From positions 1,922,001-1,986,000 of the forward strand of contig OZ345367.1 of NCBI GenBank assembly GCA_977006965.1: a stretch of DNA of 64,000 bases, written 5' to 3'. Positions 30,829-41,202 of the stretch are shown here, one piece after another (the first letter of the stretch is position 1; every line of letters starts with the position of its first letter). The DNA is from Phymatolithon calcareum. Its lineage: Eukaryota > Rhodophyta > Florideophyceae > Hapalidiales. The translations under genes were made by a program, and so were the position numbers. A model generated the notes under the pieces. It worked only from the letters and a program-made list of their open reading frames with translations. It searched no databases and was not told the DNA's origin.

Positions 30829-32100
30829 CAGTCAAACCTCGATAACTGGATCCTCTTTAAGCGTATAACATCGTTTTTCAGAATATTGCGTGCGTCCACG
30901 AATACCGTTTAGCCCAAAATGTATCGAAATTTTAATATATTCAGAATATTCACTTAGTAGATTATCCTGACTGCCGATGCACGGCGCATACCTTAAAAAT
31001 ATATAAAATATTGAGTACATGCCACGGAGCATATTCTGCACTGTACAGTACCACTTGTCCACAGTATGTAGTAAGACACAGCCCTCCATCTCCGTGGCGG
31101 CCAGACCTCGGTAAGAGTGCTCGAGTGTACGCGCATCTTATTACCGATCGCGTCTACGAGGACTGTTGACACTGCGCCAGCATCAGCCCTCCATAGTGGT
31201 AGCAATCCCGATCCCGGCAATACCTTAGAACCCGATTTTAGCTACCACATAATCTTCGAATGGGGATAAAGTCATCAGCGACCCAGCTCATTAAAGCTGC
31301 ACTTGCGCTCCTGCAGCCCTCTAAAGTCATGGAAACCCCAATCTAGTTTTTGCCGCCCCATCAACAACTGCAAATGTGAGAATTTCTACAATTGCATCAC
31401 CAACCTCTTCTTTGTAATCCGGGTTTTCAGCGTACGCAAGTATGTCGGCAATTAACATGCGAATACCAATTATCCTTGCTACATCGGGCCTGCGCAAGCC
31501 TCTCTGTATCTCTGCTATCCGCGGAGCCTCCATCTACTTTCGCGACTTTCGAGTCGGTCCGTCGCCATCTTCGAAAAGCGCTCCAGGCGTTTCTGGCCAT
31601 ATTGCTGCATCATCCAGTGTGATCCTACATCCTCTGCGTGAAGTCCGTCGCTGCCAAAGGCGTCCATATTCCCAACTCTGACCGCGGTTCCAAAAGCGTG
31701 ATACCAGCTGACGGCTCGTCAGATTCTCCAACCTTACACACGCTTCAAGCACTTTATCTTCCACAGTTGGTTTATACTGCACGCATGCGCAGCAGTTACA
31801 CACAGATATACACTAATATATCGGTGTCACCATGATCCTTCAGTGATGTTGCAGTTCCGGACCGGAAAGTTCCCACGAGCCTAATGCCGTCAACAATTGC
31901 AACAATTGAAATTTATACTATCGCATCATCATCCGCTTCTCATCGATTGCCGCAACAACACGTCGGCTGCCTCTGCCAGGTGGGCTGCTCAGCTACACGT
32001 GTAGTCTCTGCGATATGATAAGAATTCACTCCTGGAATAACCTCGATATCTGGATCTCTGACTCCCCGATTGAAACCATCGAGTTATCGAGGGTTTACTG
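30829..32100 (-). mobile_element. pogo/Tigger-like element (1272 bp)
   Basis: Ends CAGTCAAACCTCGATAAC and the complement of CAGTAAACCCTCGATAAC, each bordered by the TA dinucleotide typical of Tc1/mariner-pogo target duplication (30827-30828 and 32101-32102). The minus-strand frames at 31327-31533 and 31534-31803 are in the same phase, separated by one TAG. They contain MEAPRIAEIQRGLRRPDV, then AENPDYKEEVGDAIVEIL. No DDE core or HTH is recognised. Internal stretches repeat imperfectly (31350-31420 and 31880-31950). Confidence 0.75.
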
Positions 32101-32529
32101 TATGATGCAAATTTGAGTTTCCGATTTTTTACACTATTGGGTCGACTTCGAGCATATAATTCCTCTGGGCTATTTTGTTTTTTTATTTTATATGCCCTTC
32201 AATATAATAACGCTTTTCATGTCAAGAATATTTCACCTGTCCAATTTTCAAACTCGACCAGAAAGCCTACAAATCGAAACTTTTGTTTGAAGAAGACTTA
32301 TGATAAATATTTACCAAAAATTTGTTGGTATGTGTTAGCTTCAACAATCGGATTCACGACCGTTGCATCAATTTCCCGACCGTTACCTTTATAGGACTGC
32401 GGATCACTTCTATCACGCATCTTTAACGGAAGACTGCAAAGGTTAGCTTTGTCCTCCCTTCCCATCCACGTTACCAGCATCTACATTTCAGATCTGTAAT
32501 GGATACATCACCTGTGGCCGACGACCACT

Positions 32530-33244
32530 TTTTGACTTTGCTGAGACACTGGCCCTTTTGAAAGACGGGAAACGAAGTTTTATCTATGGTACAGTGCATC
32601 TTAGGCCTGCACAAAAGAGCTGGGCACGACTGCTTTGGCGCAAAGAAACTAATACTCCATGCCGCTAACTGTGATTATCTGAATAAGAACCTGTACGTTC
32701 TGTGGTTCTTGGCCCCGTGGGCCATTCTAGGAGTTGAGGATGATATTTCTTTACGTTTCCTGGTGGCCAGTCATACAAAGAATGTATGCGATGGGGCCTT
32801 CGGACATGTTAAAAGGAAATTCAGAGGAGAGGATGTGAAATTTCCAAGTACGAAGATGAAGATCATCAAATCCAGCGCCGCCAATACTACCTACGTGACA
32901 GCGGGACAAGTTAAATAGCTGCTCTTGAAGAATTTTTTAAGTACATACTTCAAAATCCAGACTACACTGAAGATTATGAGTTATCACGTCTTCTATTTCC
33001 ACTCCAAGAGCACGGGGTGCTGTACGCAAAATCGCTCTCTACGGCTACGGATACTGAGTCTTTCCTGTCGCTTAAACAAGTGGACCAGAGCGCTATTGGA
33101 ATCAGTAAGCTCCGTAACCATGCCAAGAACCTTCATCTTGATGCTTCTTTCCAGCAGAAATGGAAACCTTTGAGCGATGTACCTTCACGAAAAGAAGAAA
33201 CCAGGAAAGTATTTCTGATGAGAAACGTCGTCCAGCGACACTAG
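32530..33244 (+). pseudogene. DUF7869-like transposon protein remnant
   Basis: The frame from 32586 has LILHAANCDYLNKNLYVLWF, then DDISLRFLVASHTKNVCDGAFGHVKR. This matches the DUF7869 pattern (H-A-D-N-C...N-K-N...F-L-x-x-G-H-T-K-x-x-x-D-x-x-F-G) found in transposon-borne genes of many eukaryotes. The usual first D is replaced by A. After TAG at 32916-32918 the coding continues in another frame to 33244 (EEFFKYILQNPDYTEDYE, then LKQVDQSAIGIS). The frame before 32586 also has a stop. Decayed. Confidence 0.6.
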
Positions 33245-33535
33245 AGCGACGACAAGTCTTTTGCGACGAATTACTTTGACCCTGCGGAGGATGTGCACAA
33301 GAGCTTGCTTCAGCCTATGATAGCGTTGGACTGGCATGTTGAAAAAAATTAAAATTTGATATTTATTTGAAAGTAAAAACTCATCACCCGATTACAAAAT
33401 AAATCTGCTCACAAGATCAGATTCACTGTAAACGAATAAATTCACTTTTTCATAAAAATTTGGAATTTTGTTCGCTCAATTTCTCCGTTTTACGAAAAGC
33501 GTCGTAGTGATCTCTTCAAGTGGACAGTTACACAT

Positions 33536-34160
33536 GTCGTCCTCCACAGTGTGCCCTTTAGACAACAATAAGGGATAAAGTATAATGTGGAAATCCTACT
33601 CTATCCCGTTTATTCGTAATTAAGTGGATTTTGTTTAGAAGGTACCATGTGTCCCAATTGAAGGCAATTGGGCACCTTTCTTACATATCTACTTTATCGT
33701 CCATTGTTTTTCTTATTGGCTCTTGGTCTTGCTTTTTTATTCATCCTTATTGCTTGTCTCTTCTTTGATACCTGCTTTTCTTTGATTCATGCTTTTTCAT
33801 CTCCCTGATATTCGCGACCTGTTACAGAGCAATCCAACGTAGTAGACCAGATAAACCAAGACAAGCGCAATGTGGAAGAGTTTTCTCCCTCTTGCATCAT
33901 CATCGTTTGTGCATTGTGCAGTCAGCAGTCTGAAACGAGCGGCGGGCAGATCTTCCATTGTCCAGAATAGTCGCTTCAGGGCCCTTTTTGGCGTCACACC
34001 TCCGGTTTGTGCCATTGTATCGAATGAAAAAGGTAACTAAATGCCGGCTAAATCCAGTCCTCGACATTTTCTCTGGTCCCTCTTGTTTTTAAAAGCCTAT
34101 GCATCCGAGCATCACAGTACTGCTTTGGCTGGAGCTGATTAATAGACATTCAGGAATTGG
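33536..34160 (-). other. Probable LINE-D 3' remnant, little else
   Basis: 33630-33690 (AGAAGGTACCATGTGTCCCAA, then GGCACCTTTCT) matches 63545-63590, the 3' end of the short LINE-D insertion in unit 4, in the same orientation. The frame at 33797-34015 (minus, ATG; MAQTGGVTPKRALKRLFW, then a hydrophobic IALVLVYLVYYVGLL) is unrecognised. Confidence 0.35.
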
Positions 34161-34169
34161 TTTTTTTAT

Positions 34170-34870
34170 TGCATTTTTTTAAAGCCCCGCAGTCATACGA
34201 ATATACGGGCAGGGCTTCCTCAGGTGCTGGCCTCGCTAGGGCGGCTCAACGCTTATATCTGGCATTCTATCTGGAACCCTAGCATGTGTTCGGTTGTTTT
34301 GATTGCTCTTCGTAGCAGTTTCGAGGCGTCGCTTCTTCTTTCAGTACAGGTATTCTTCATGCTGCATACTCTCGATGATACATTTGCTGAAGAGCAAAAG
34401 GTCATCTAATGCCTTCTCAGTTGCCGCTCTGTCGTCTTCCTTGAGTTTATAGGCTGACAAGTTGCGATCCAGGGTCTCCATGTTCTGTCTGACTTTGTTT
34501 TCGAATCTATCTGCCATCAGTGTGGTAGACACTTGGGGAAATCTTCCAAAGGCGTACTGAACTGCCAGTTGCCTGTGTATTCAGGAAGTGGTGCTAGATT
34601 TTGTACATCTAATTACTGATTGAAAATCTTAAGTACTCTCCAATTGAAATTACTTGCCCTGGTCTCTTCTTTAGGCGCAATCTTCTTTTACTCACTGGCA
34701 ATGAAGTTAAAATAGGAGAACAGGCTTTTGAATATGCGTTGCAAGGTTTCCGCCGACGACATGGACTGTTGAATTTTTGAGCGATCCTCCTGTAGCTCGA
34801 AGTAATACTCCCACAAGTTCAAAGGTCTTGGAGTTTCCTACGAAATTGTACTTTGTATCTCTACTGACTT
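34170..34870 (-). pseudogene. Diverged LINE-B C-terminal fragment
   Basis: The left edge is the complement of the LINE-B 3' end (TTTTTTTAAAGCCCCGCAG). The frame 34341-34580, reading leftwards (YAFGRFPQVSTTLMADRFE, then ETLDRNLSAYKL, then EKALDDLLLFSKCIIESM), aligns with the LINE-B C-terminus at 44060-44253 and 12105-12265. The region towards 34870 has weak traces of the part before that. Older than the other copies. Confidence 0.65.
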
Positions 34871-35461
34871 TATTGTTTAGGTGCATGGACTTTTCACTGT
34901 GAGACTTACCCTGATTTAAACATTTTTCGAATGGAAATGAAAAAGGAACTTCTGCCAGGCGAGAATGTTAATGAGATCGTTGCTATAATGATCAGCGCTG
35001 CGAGTACACTTCTGGAGCAACTGGCGACGTTCCCAACCGACTTCATGCGATCTTCAGGCCGGTGATGAAACTGTGAACAGAAGACTAAAGCAGTTCGGTG
35101 CTATAGGCCAGCCGTTCCGTCGTGATATGAAGCGTCATTCCGTCTGCTTGCAAGCAGCTGCTAATTTGATGCAGATTGATACAAGAAGAAAACCCTTTGT
35201 TTAAAATTTTCGATATTTTGAGCCTTAAACTGCTATCATAGTTAATTTGTTTTTTAAACGCGAGCAAACACGAGCTGCTTTCACGTCAGGCCCGTTTCAA
35301 ACCACTCGGAAATCTGTCTGTCTGTTCGGAATTAGCCAGCTGTCACAAGACGATTGGGGAAAAAAATAAATTATGACAATTACGCAGACAGATTACGCGC
35401 CGTGAACAAACAGCGTTCAAAGTAGTCTTTGACCAGATTACAAACAGATCTGTCACAATCC
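34871..35461. other. No gene recognised
   Basis: No supported coding or repeat on either strand. Confidence 0.35.
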
Positions 35462-35462
35462 G

Positions 35463-35560
35463 AGGAGTACAAGTCGTGCTCGGACCGCGTGCAAGCCCGA
35501 GGGCTCTACAAGGAGTACAAGTAGTACTCCGACCGCGTGCAAGCCCGAGGGTTCTACGTC
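35463..35560 (+). repeat. Two-copy tandem repeat (~52 bp)
   Basis: The stretch GGAGTACAAGTCGTGCTCGG to GGGCTCTAC is followed at once by a near copy, GGAGTACAAGTAGTACTCCG to GGGTTCTAC. It lies just before the Harbinger-type coding region. Confidence 0.7.
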
Positions 35561-35563
35561 AAA

Positions 35564-36181
35564 ATGAAGGACACTACTACTGTCCTAGCTCTCGTCACCG
35601 CACTTCTTACTGCGCACCTTGTCGTGCGTACTCGTACTGCGCTCCTCCGCAGACGACCCAGACGCTCACCACGCACGAAAGGGCGCTCAACACGTCGTGT
35701 GCGGCGTTCTTTCGCGGACGCCACGCAATACTTAAACGCCTCTCAGTTCGCTCGCTCCTATGTGCTTCCTCGTCGGGTTTTCTTCGCGCTGGTCGACACG
35801 CTCCGCCCCTCCCTCACGCGCAACGCTGATCAAGCCGCCCGCTCAAGCGGCGGTGTCATCGAGCCCGCGGTTCGACTCGGACTTACTTTACGCATGCTCG
35901 CCGGGGCGTCATACTTCGACCTCGTCACCAACTTTAATATAAGCCCAACGTCCGTGTACACCATTTTCCACAACACCGTTTGTGCTATATGTGCTGAACT
36001 ACCCATGCCCGGCGTCCCCATTCAAGACGAACAAAAACTGCGCTCCCTCTCCGAAGGTTTTCGGACATCCCGCGCACACCCAAACCCGCTATTCGGGTGC
36101 GTCGGCGCTCTGGATGGGATCGCGATTCGACTCATGAAACCGCACGACGTGTACTTTCCCCGAAAACGAAAGAAAATGTGA
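35564..36181 (+). pseudogene. PIF/Harbinger transposase, truncated after first Asp
   Basis: ATG at 35564. Residues: a basic Arg-rich N-terminus; SYVLPRRVFFALVDTLRPSL; VRLGLTLRMLAGASYFDL and FNISPTSVYTIFHNTV, which resemble the HTH-like region of Harbinger (HARBI1-type) transposases; then FGCVGALDGIAIRL with the first catalytic Asp of the DDE triad at about 36115. The frame then runs into KRKKM and stops at 36181. The remaining DDE residues are missing. This may be a 3' truncation or a frameshift soon after. TIRs were not identified. Confidence 0.75.
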
Positions 36182-36900
36182 ACTTGGACCGATAAATATT
36201 TCATAATTCACTTAGAATTGAGCATTTTCTGAGGTCAAATCGGTTGCATTCACACTGAGTTCTATTGGCCAGACGATTTTCCGAATCCGATTAACCTATA
36301 ACGTTTTTAAAAAAACCGGATACAGGAAAAATAAGCTGGAAGCATAAATTCGATTGTTTATTTTGCTGCGAGGAGAATTTTTTAAGTTGTAAATCACTCA
36401 GAACAAAATAAGTCCGATTTTGTAATGAATTAGATCACTTCTCTAGAAGTTGAAGAGGAAAAAATAAATTTTTCTGACTAAATTTCCGCCAGGACGTAAG
36501 AACAAAATAATTTTTTTTCTAATAGTTTGAGGACGTGAACAGAAAATTACAGCAGTAAGACTGGTGTCGGTGCTGCAATGAAAGCACCGGTGACTCGGCC
36601 ATTCGCGTGATTTTTTGCGTCTTATCGTCTTATTTGTTTGTATTCTTGTATGTTTCTCACTTTGTTGTTTTATTGTTCTATGCTTCTGTGCGTGTCCAAC
36701 CTTTGGACTTATTTACGTATTACGTTGTCAGTGCATTCGGTAATCATTGGGAGTATCAGTACAAGGTGAGGCAGAATATTAGTGGTCTCTAATGCCAAAA
36801 AGGTAACGAATTGAACCAACCCAGAGGTACTCGAGTGTTTCCTGGAACTTCGCTGAGGCCTACCTTGTGATAAAGTAGTAAACACGATGTTCGTGCATCA
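36182..36900. repeat. AT-rich block and left member of a long inverted repeat
   Basis: 36310-36540 resembles 47040-47220 and 56940-57100 in the same orientation. 36565 to about 37010 is repeated in reverse at 56435-56925 (for example GACTCGGCCATTCGCGTG versus CACGCGAATGACCGAGTC). No gene is recognised. Confidence 0.65.
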
Positions 36901-38182
36901 AGGATGATCCTTCGACGAGCTGAGAAGTTCTACCTCGAAGACTTCTACCAGTTCAATTCCCAAGATCACTTTCTATTTTCGATTCTGTTTTGATCGACAA
37001 CGTGGACCGCCTCGTCATCGTTTCGGTTCGATGTGGTCCAGTAAACATCCTTATCCCGGCTTATGGTACATATCTCCTTATTCAGTTTGAAATCTTCCCA
37101 AAAAAGCGATTATCAAAATTTGATGAGCACAGACTATGTGCACAGTTTTACGAATTTTGGGAACGAAGCGCATCCCATTTTTTCCATAATCCTTGTAGAA
37201 GATTCGTTCAAAACTTCCGCGACTCTCTCTTAAATGTAGAGATATTCTATGGTATGGACGGCTGGCAGAAATGGCTACGGAATTGTGATATGTGAAGATG
37301 CGTCCGCGGTGAGCTGTTTCTTCTTTCTTGTGAAATCATATAAATTAAGACATATGAGACAGCGCAAGGCTGGACAAGAGAGAGCAACTGTTTTGAAGTG
37401 GAAGTACCCAGGACTCATAACATCTAAACGTCTAACCTTGATTGTAACAAGGTACATCCCATTATCGGGGGGTTCATGCTGAGCGCATTGTATTTTTCCT
37501 GTTTCTGCATTTCCCTGCGAGAAACCAGTAGATTCTCGCTATCGGGGAAACTGCAGGTTCTGGACTTACCCTGCAGCGTTATAAAAAAGCGTTTTCGCAA
37601 TGCACTACTACTAGAGCTCATATAGTAAATTTGACAATTTCGAACTATCGCTATTTCCAGCACCTGAGACGAGAAGAAGAGGGGTGATTCCTTCCGACAC
37701 TCTGTTTTTTCGACTGAAAACAAGCGATACAGTGTTTGCAGATGCGTTGATAACTTTTAAATAAAAAACTTACACTTCTTCTTCTTCTATTTCCAGCACC
37801 TTCGTGGAGACGATGCTTCGAAATAATCGATAAATTAATAAATTTTGTTTTTTTTATTTCTTCGTTGATCTTAGACACGCACTAGTAGGTGCAAGTCCTT
37901 GTGTATACATGATTGGAAGCGCGCGCCCATTTTACCCACCGTACACCACTCTTATACTGTAGCAGTCAAGCTCAATGAGTCCTGCTCTCACTCAACTGAA
38001 GTTCTACGGACATTCCATTTCATAGAGCAGAAGCCATCAAACTCGTCAAGGTCGTTTATCGCCTCTTCTTGCTGCTTATCTCGGTCGCCAAGGCCAGGGC
38101 AGGAGCATCCAGACGCACTTGAACAATCGAGACGCAATTTTCCGTATTTATTGTCGTCAAAGCTCATCTCCTGCACTCAAGG
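36901..38182 (+). repeat. Leader of repeat unit 2
   Basis: Matches the leaders of units 1, 3 and 4. It lies directly upstream of the only open copy of the membrane-protein gene. No TATA box at a fixed position is obvious. Small differences include a block of about 130 bp (37660-37790) with a TTCTTCTTCT run shared with 51425-51445. Confidence 0.7.
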
Positions 38183-38215
38183 TTGCCATACCCACAGTCT
38201 GGTAAGGCACTCAAA

Positions 38216-39967
38216 ATGCTTTTACCATTTTCTACGAATGTGTGGAATGCGCTGCGATTCATCCTTCTTTCGTTGGTGGTCGTCCCCGTAATTGAAAAAG
38301 CTCTGCACAGGTTGCATCAGATGAAAACCGCTCACCGATTGCTGAGTTCAAAGCCGGTCCGCATTCGGCAATCCAAGATTGGGAACTGGGGACTTCATCA
38401 AGAAGTGGACGAACTCAACTACAGCTCTAAAGCCTTAGCCGTTGCGGTCGCAGTTTTGTACGTCGGATTGAGCCTTTACACCGAGTATGCAAGTGGGTCT
38501 CAACAAGTCACCAGAACTCGAATCTGGCAAGCTCCTGCATCAAAGCATATCAGCCAACACGGAAAGACCAAATTCTATGACACAAATCTGGTAGCAGCGG
38601 GGTCTTATACGGGATGCATGTCTCAAGCATCGAGAATGGCAATACAAAAATTGTCCGAAGATATCGTCGAACATAAAAGTCAGATATTTGATTATGTTCC
38701 TTTTAATCGCAGCTGGCCGACTGAAGGATCTTTGGTGGGTTCTGCTTACGATGAAAAATATCAGGTACAAGTTCGAGATATTGGAACTTTTTTACATTTA
38801 AGTGTGAATGACAAGAAAAATCCGAACTTAACGGTTCCCTTTGAGGCTGCTATTGACGATGAGAAGGTTTGCATTTGGAATGACCGGGTTCTTTGCTTCT
38901 CTAAAAGCGAAAAAATCACTGTACTGGCGGTGATAGGCAATCTAATGCACTTCCAAGATGTCTTCTACCTGTTTTATGGTAACACTGTCCCGCTACTGTC
39001 AAATGACGTATTCACAGTAGAAGGTGACGCTGAGGACAATGAGGCTTGGGCACGCGTTCACACAAGGACCGAGTTTATGAAAAGCAGAAATTCTTCGGCC
39101 TCTCTTTCATTCCGCACAATATTCAAGCATGCGGGAAGTGGAGCGGGGACAATTTGCAACAAAATACCACAAATTGAGCCCGAAATATTAAGAATACCGC
39201 AAAACGCAAGCCTTATCCCGTATGAAAGGCGTCAGCGGATGTCGATTCACATCAACAGAACTGCAAAATGCATTGGACTATTTCGGAAGAATCTGTTGCT
39301 CTTTTATGAGTTTGAAAATTCAACTATGGTTTGCTACGAGAGATACCGTATTCGGTTCTGCGCGAAAAAAGTTTCTGATGGTTCATTCTATTTGAGCAAA
39401 TCGCATAACAAACCTGATTTAGATATTGATGATGTCGAATGGACATTAAAGTTCAGAGATCAAGGTCTTGGATTGGGAGATGTGGCAAGAGGAGCGATGG
39501 TGTCATTCATGATGTCAATGGAAATGGACAGGAAACTGATATGGGATATGAAAGTGCACGGAATGGACCAAGCGCCTAAAGGAGCCGATAACATTGTGGA
39601 GCATCTAAAAAAGGGTATACCGAAGTTGACACAAGTTGGGGGACCGAATTCTACATACGTCGTATTAATCGGGAAGGACGAAAGGGCAACCGTGGTCACA
39701 TGGGTCTTTCTACTTTGGGTTGTTATATTCTCCTTAGCCTTGAGCTATCTATGTTGCACCAACATGGCAAAGTTTCGGCTACTTCCGGACGTGGATTTTC
39801 TGTATCGTCGCGCCGTAATGGAAAAGTACACTAGGCACAACTCTGTCAAATCGATTCGCAATCCTCCAACGGTAAGCATGAGTAAGACAGGGAAGTTTGG
39901 TGAACTCAGTATATCTTATGATGCCGCTGTGGTTGGAAAAATGGCCCCCGGTGATTTGTTGGTGTAG
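38216..39967 (+). CDS. Multi-copy three-helix membrane protein, intact copy
   Basis: ATG at 38216, TAG at 39965-39967, 583 residues, no intron. Upstream in-frame codons back to 38183 lack an ATG. Helices: about 12-27 (LRFILLSLVVVPVIEKAL), about 73-88 (LAVAVAVLYVGLSLY) and 495-515 (TWVFLLWVVIFSLALSYLCC). The loop of about 400 residues between helices 2 and 3 has seven N-glycosylation sequons (NRS, NLT, NSS, NAS, NRT, NST, NST) and several conserved Cys, so it probably faces the lumen or outside. The roughly 68-residue tail is basic and ends APGDLLV. No known domain is recognised. Two broken copies flank it (4.3-8.5 and 51.9-54.4 kb). It is likely a surface or endomembrane protein of an expanded lineage-specific family; the role is unknown. 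Confidence 0.8.
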   Translation: MLLPFSTNVWNALRFILLSLVVVPVIEKALHRLHQMKTAHRLLSSKPVRIRQSKIGNWGLHQEVDELNYSSKALAVAVAVLYVGLSLYTEYASGSQQVTRTRIWQAPASKHISQHGKTKFYDTNLVAAGSYTGCMSQASRMAIQKLSEDIVEHKSQIFDYVPFNRSWPTEGSLVGSAYDEKYQVQVRDIGTFLHLSVNDKKNPNLTVPFEAAIDDEKVCIWNDRVLCFSKSEKITVLAVIGNLMHFQDVFYLFYGNTVPLLSNDVFTVEGDAEDNEAWARVHTRTEFMKSRNSSASLSFRTIFKHAGSGAGTICNKIPQIEPEILRIPQNASLIPYERRQRMSIHINRTAKCIGLFRKNLLLFYEFENSTMVCYERYRIRFCAKKVSDGSFYLSKSHNKPDLDIDDVEWTLKFRDQGLGLGDVARGAMVSFMMSMEMDRKLIWDMKVHGMDQAPKGADNIVEHLKKGIPKLTQVGGPNSTYVVLIGKDERATVVTWVFLLWVVIFSLALSYLCCTNMAKFRLLPDVDFLYRRAVMEKYTRHNSVKSIRNPPTVSMSKTGKFGELSISYDAAVVGKMAPGDLLV

Positions 39968-40400
39968 TGACTACAGAGTTTCTTTCTTTCTTTATCAAGA
40001 CACCTGAATTACATAAAGTGTACTAAACTCAACATCTACGGGACTCCAAATGTTCCTGTTCTGGATCCATTCTGGGTACTCGTGGGATTGTTTCCCGCGA
40101 GTACTGCGGCGCATTACTACACGATAACATCCGTGTGCGCTGCGAGGAACGTTAGTTCAATTCTTGCTTTTGACATGACTCAAACCGGCGACCTCAACAT
40201 CCCTCCCTGTATCCTACCGACCTTTGCGCACAGGAGCGCAGATGAAGTTTTACCACTTCTGTACACCACAGGTGAGAGACCACAGAGCTGATGCTCAGCG
40301 CATTTCAGTGACATCGATACACATTAAGAATTAGCATCAACGAAAAATTGAAGACTGATGCAATTGTTTTACTTGAGAAGATTGCGCAAGGTTTGTTTTC
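39968..40400 (+). repeat. Unit 2 spacer downstream of the membrane gene
   Basis: Matches 8493-8915 and 54442-54870. It retains the unoccupied hAT-B target (GCGCAAGG near 40385). No gene is recognised. Confidence 0.7.
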
Positions 40401-40649
40401 CGGTAGGCAATATCGACGTTGTTCCATGATTTAATTTGCGCGGGTGTAGTGCACTCGTGGGGGTGCAGCTAGTAGAGCGGGGAAAGTAGCGAGCACCCCA
40501 CAGAATCTCAATGTTAGGAGGCAGCACGGATGTCGCCGAGAACTGGACTCATTTGCTACGATCGCTACCCGTCTTGTTCGTACCACCCCGCGACGGCCCG
40601 CCCGTCTCCGCCGGTACACCGATCCCCGCCGTGTACGCGAATTCAGATC

Positions 40650-41202
40650 CTGATGTTTTCGCAAAGGATTGTGCAAACCTGAAGCGGCATGTACATTATG
40701 CGAAACGATATGGTGTGCCGGTTGCTTTTCGTGTGAATCGGGTTGCGACGGATGGCGAGAGGGAGACGGCGATTGTGCTCAATCGGGCACGCACCGCACG
40801 CGCGTTTGACGACGTCGTAGCAAACCATTGGGAGGAGAGTGGTGTTGGGGCTGTCGCGCTTGGAGAAGAAGCTGCGCGTGCCGCGAACGTGCCGATTGAG
40901 TTCGGATTCTTGTACGCTGACGACGCTCCTCCGAAGGAGAAGGTACGACCGGTCGCGGTAGATGTTTATTGGGCAGCTGGGGTGGAATATTGCAAAGAGG
41001 CAGGGGTGCTACTCGAGTTGTATGAGAAGGACGGGTTCAGAAACCTGCCTTTCTGCATTGCAAAAACGCAGTGTAGTCTGTCCGCGTACCTTGCTTTGAA
41101 AGCCCCCCCCCTAAAGGGTTTGTCGTGCCATTAACAGAAGTGCAATTAAGTGCGGCAGCTGGGTTTGTGTTTTTCTCTTGCGGAAAAATTCAAACCATCT
41201 AG
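40650..41202 (+). pseudogene. Formate-tetrahydrofolate ligase fragment, unit 2 copy
   Basis: The least broken of three copies. Reading: AKDCANLKRHVHYAKRYGVP, then ATDGERETAIV, then EFGFLYADDAPPKEKV, then EAGVLLELYEKDGFRNLPF and CIAKTQ. This is the C-terminal third of the ligase in family order. At a run of Cs (41102-41110) the frame shifts, and coding continues as PKGFVVPLTEVQLSAAAGFV to a stop at about 41202. Compared with the usual family sequence, the end shortly after the GKI block is missing, and the N-terminal P-loop and substrate domains are absent. No start codon is evident. An AATTCAG before 40650 could be an old splice acceptor. Confidence 0.88.

Larger units (their letters stand above)
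30798..33535 (+). mobile_element. DUF7869-type element with 27 bp inverted repeats
   Basis: 30798-30824 and 33509-33535 are inverted copies (26 of 27 matches; ATGTGTAACTGTCCACTT). Between them are a pogo-like element (30829-32100) and a DUF7869-like coding remnant. Whether the 27-bp repeats are the true ends of a transposon or just part of longer termini is not settled. Confidence 0.45.

Noticed and set aside
38540-39699. Short reverse frames inside the membrane-protein gene
   Set aside because: Their copies in units 1 and 3 follow the sense-strand conservation; no independent support.
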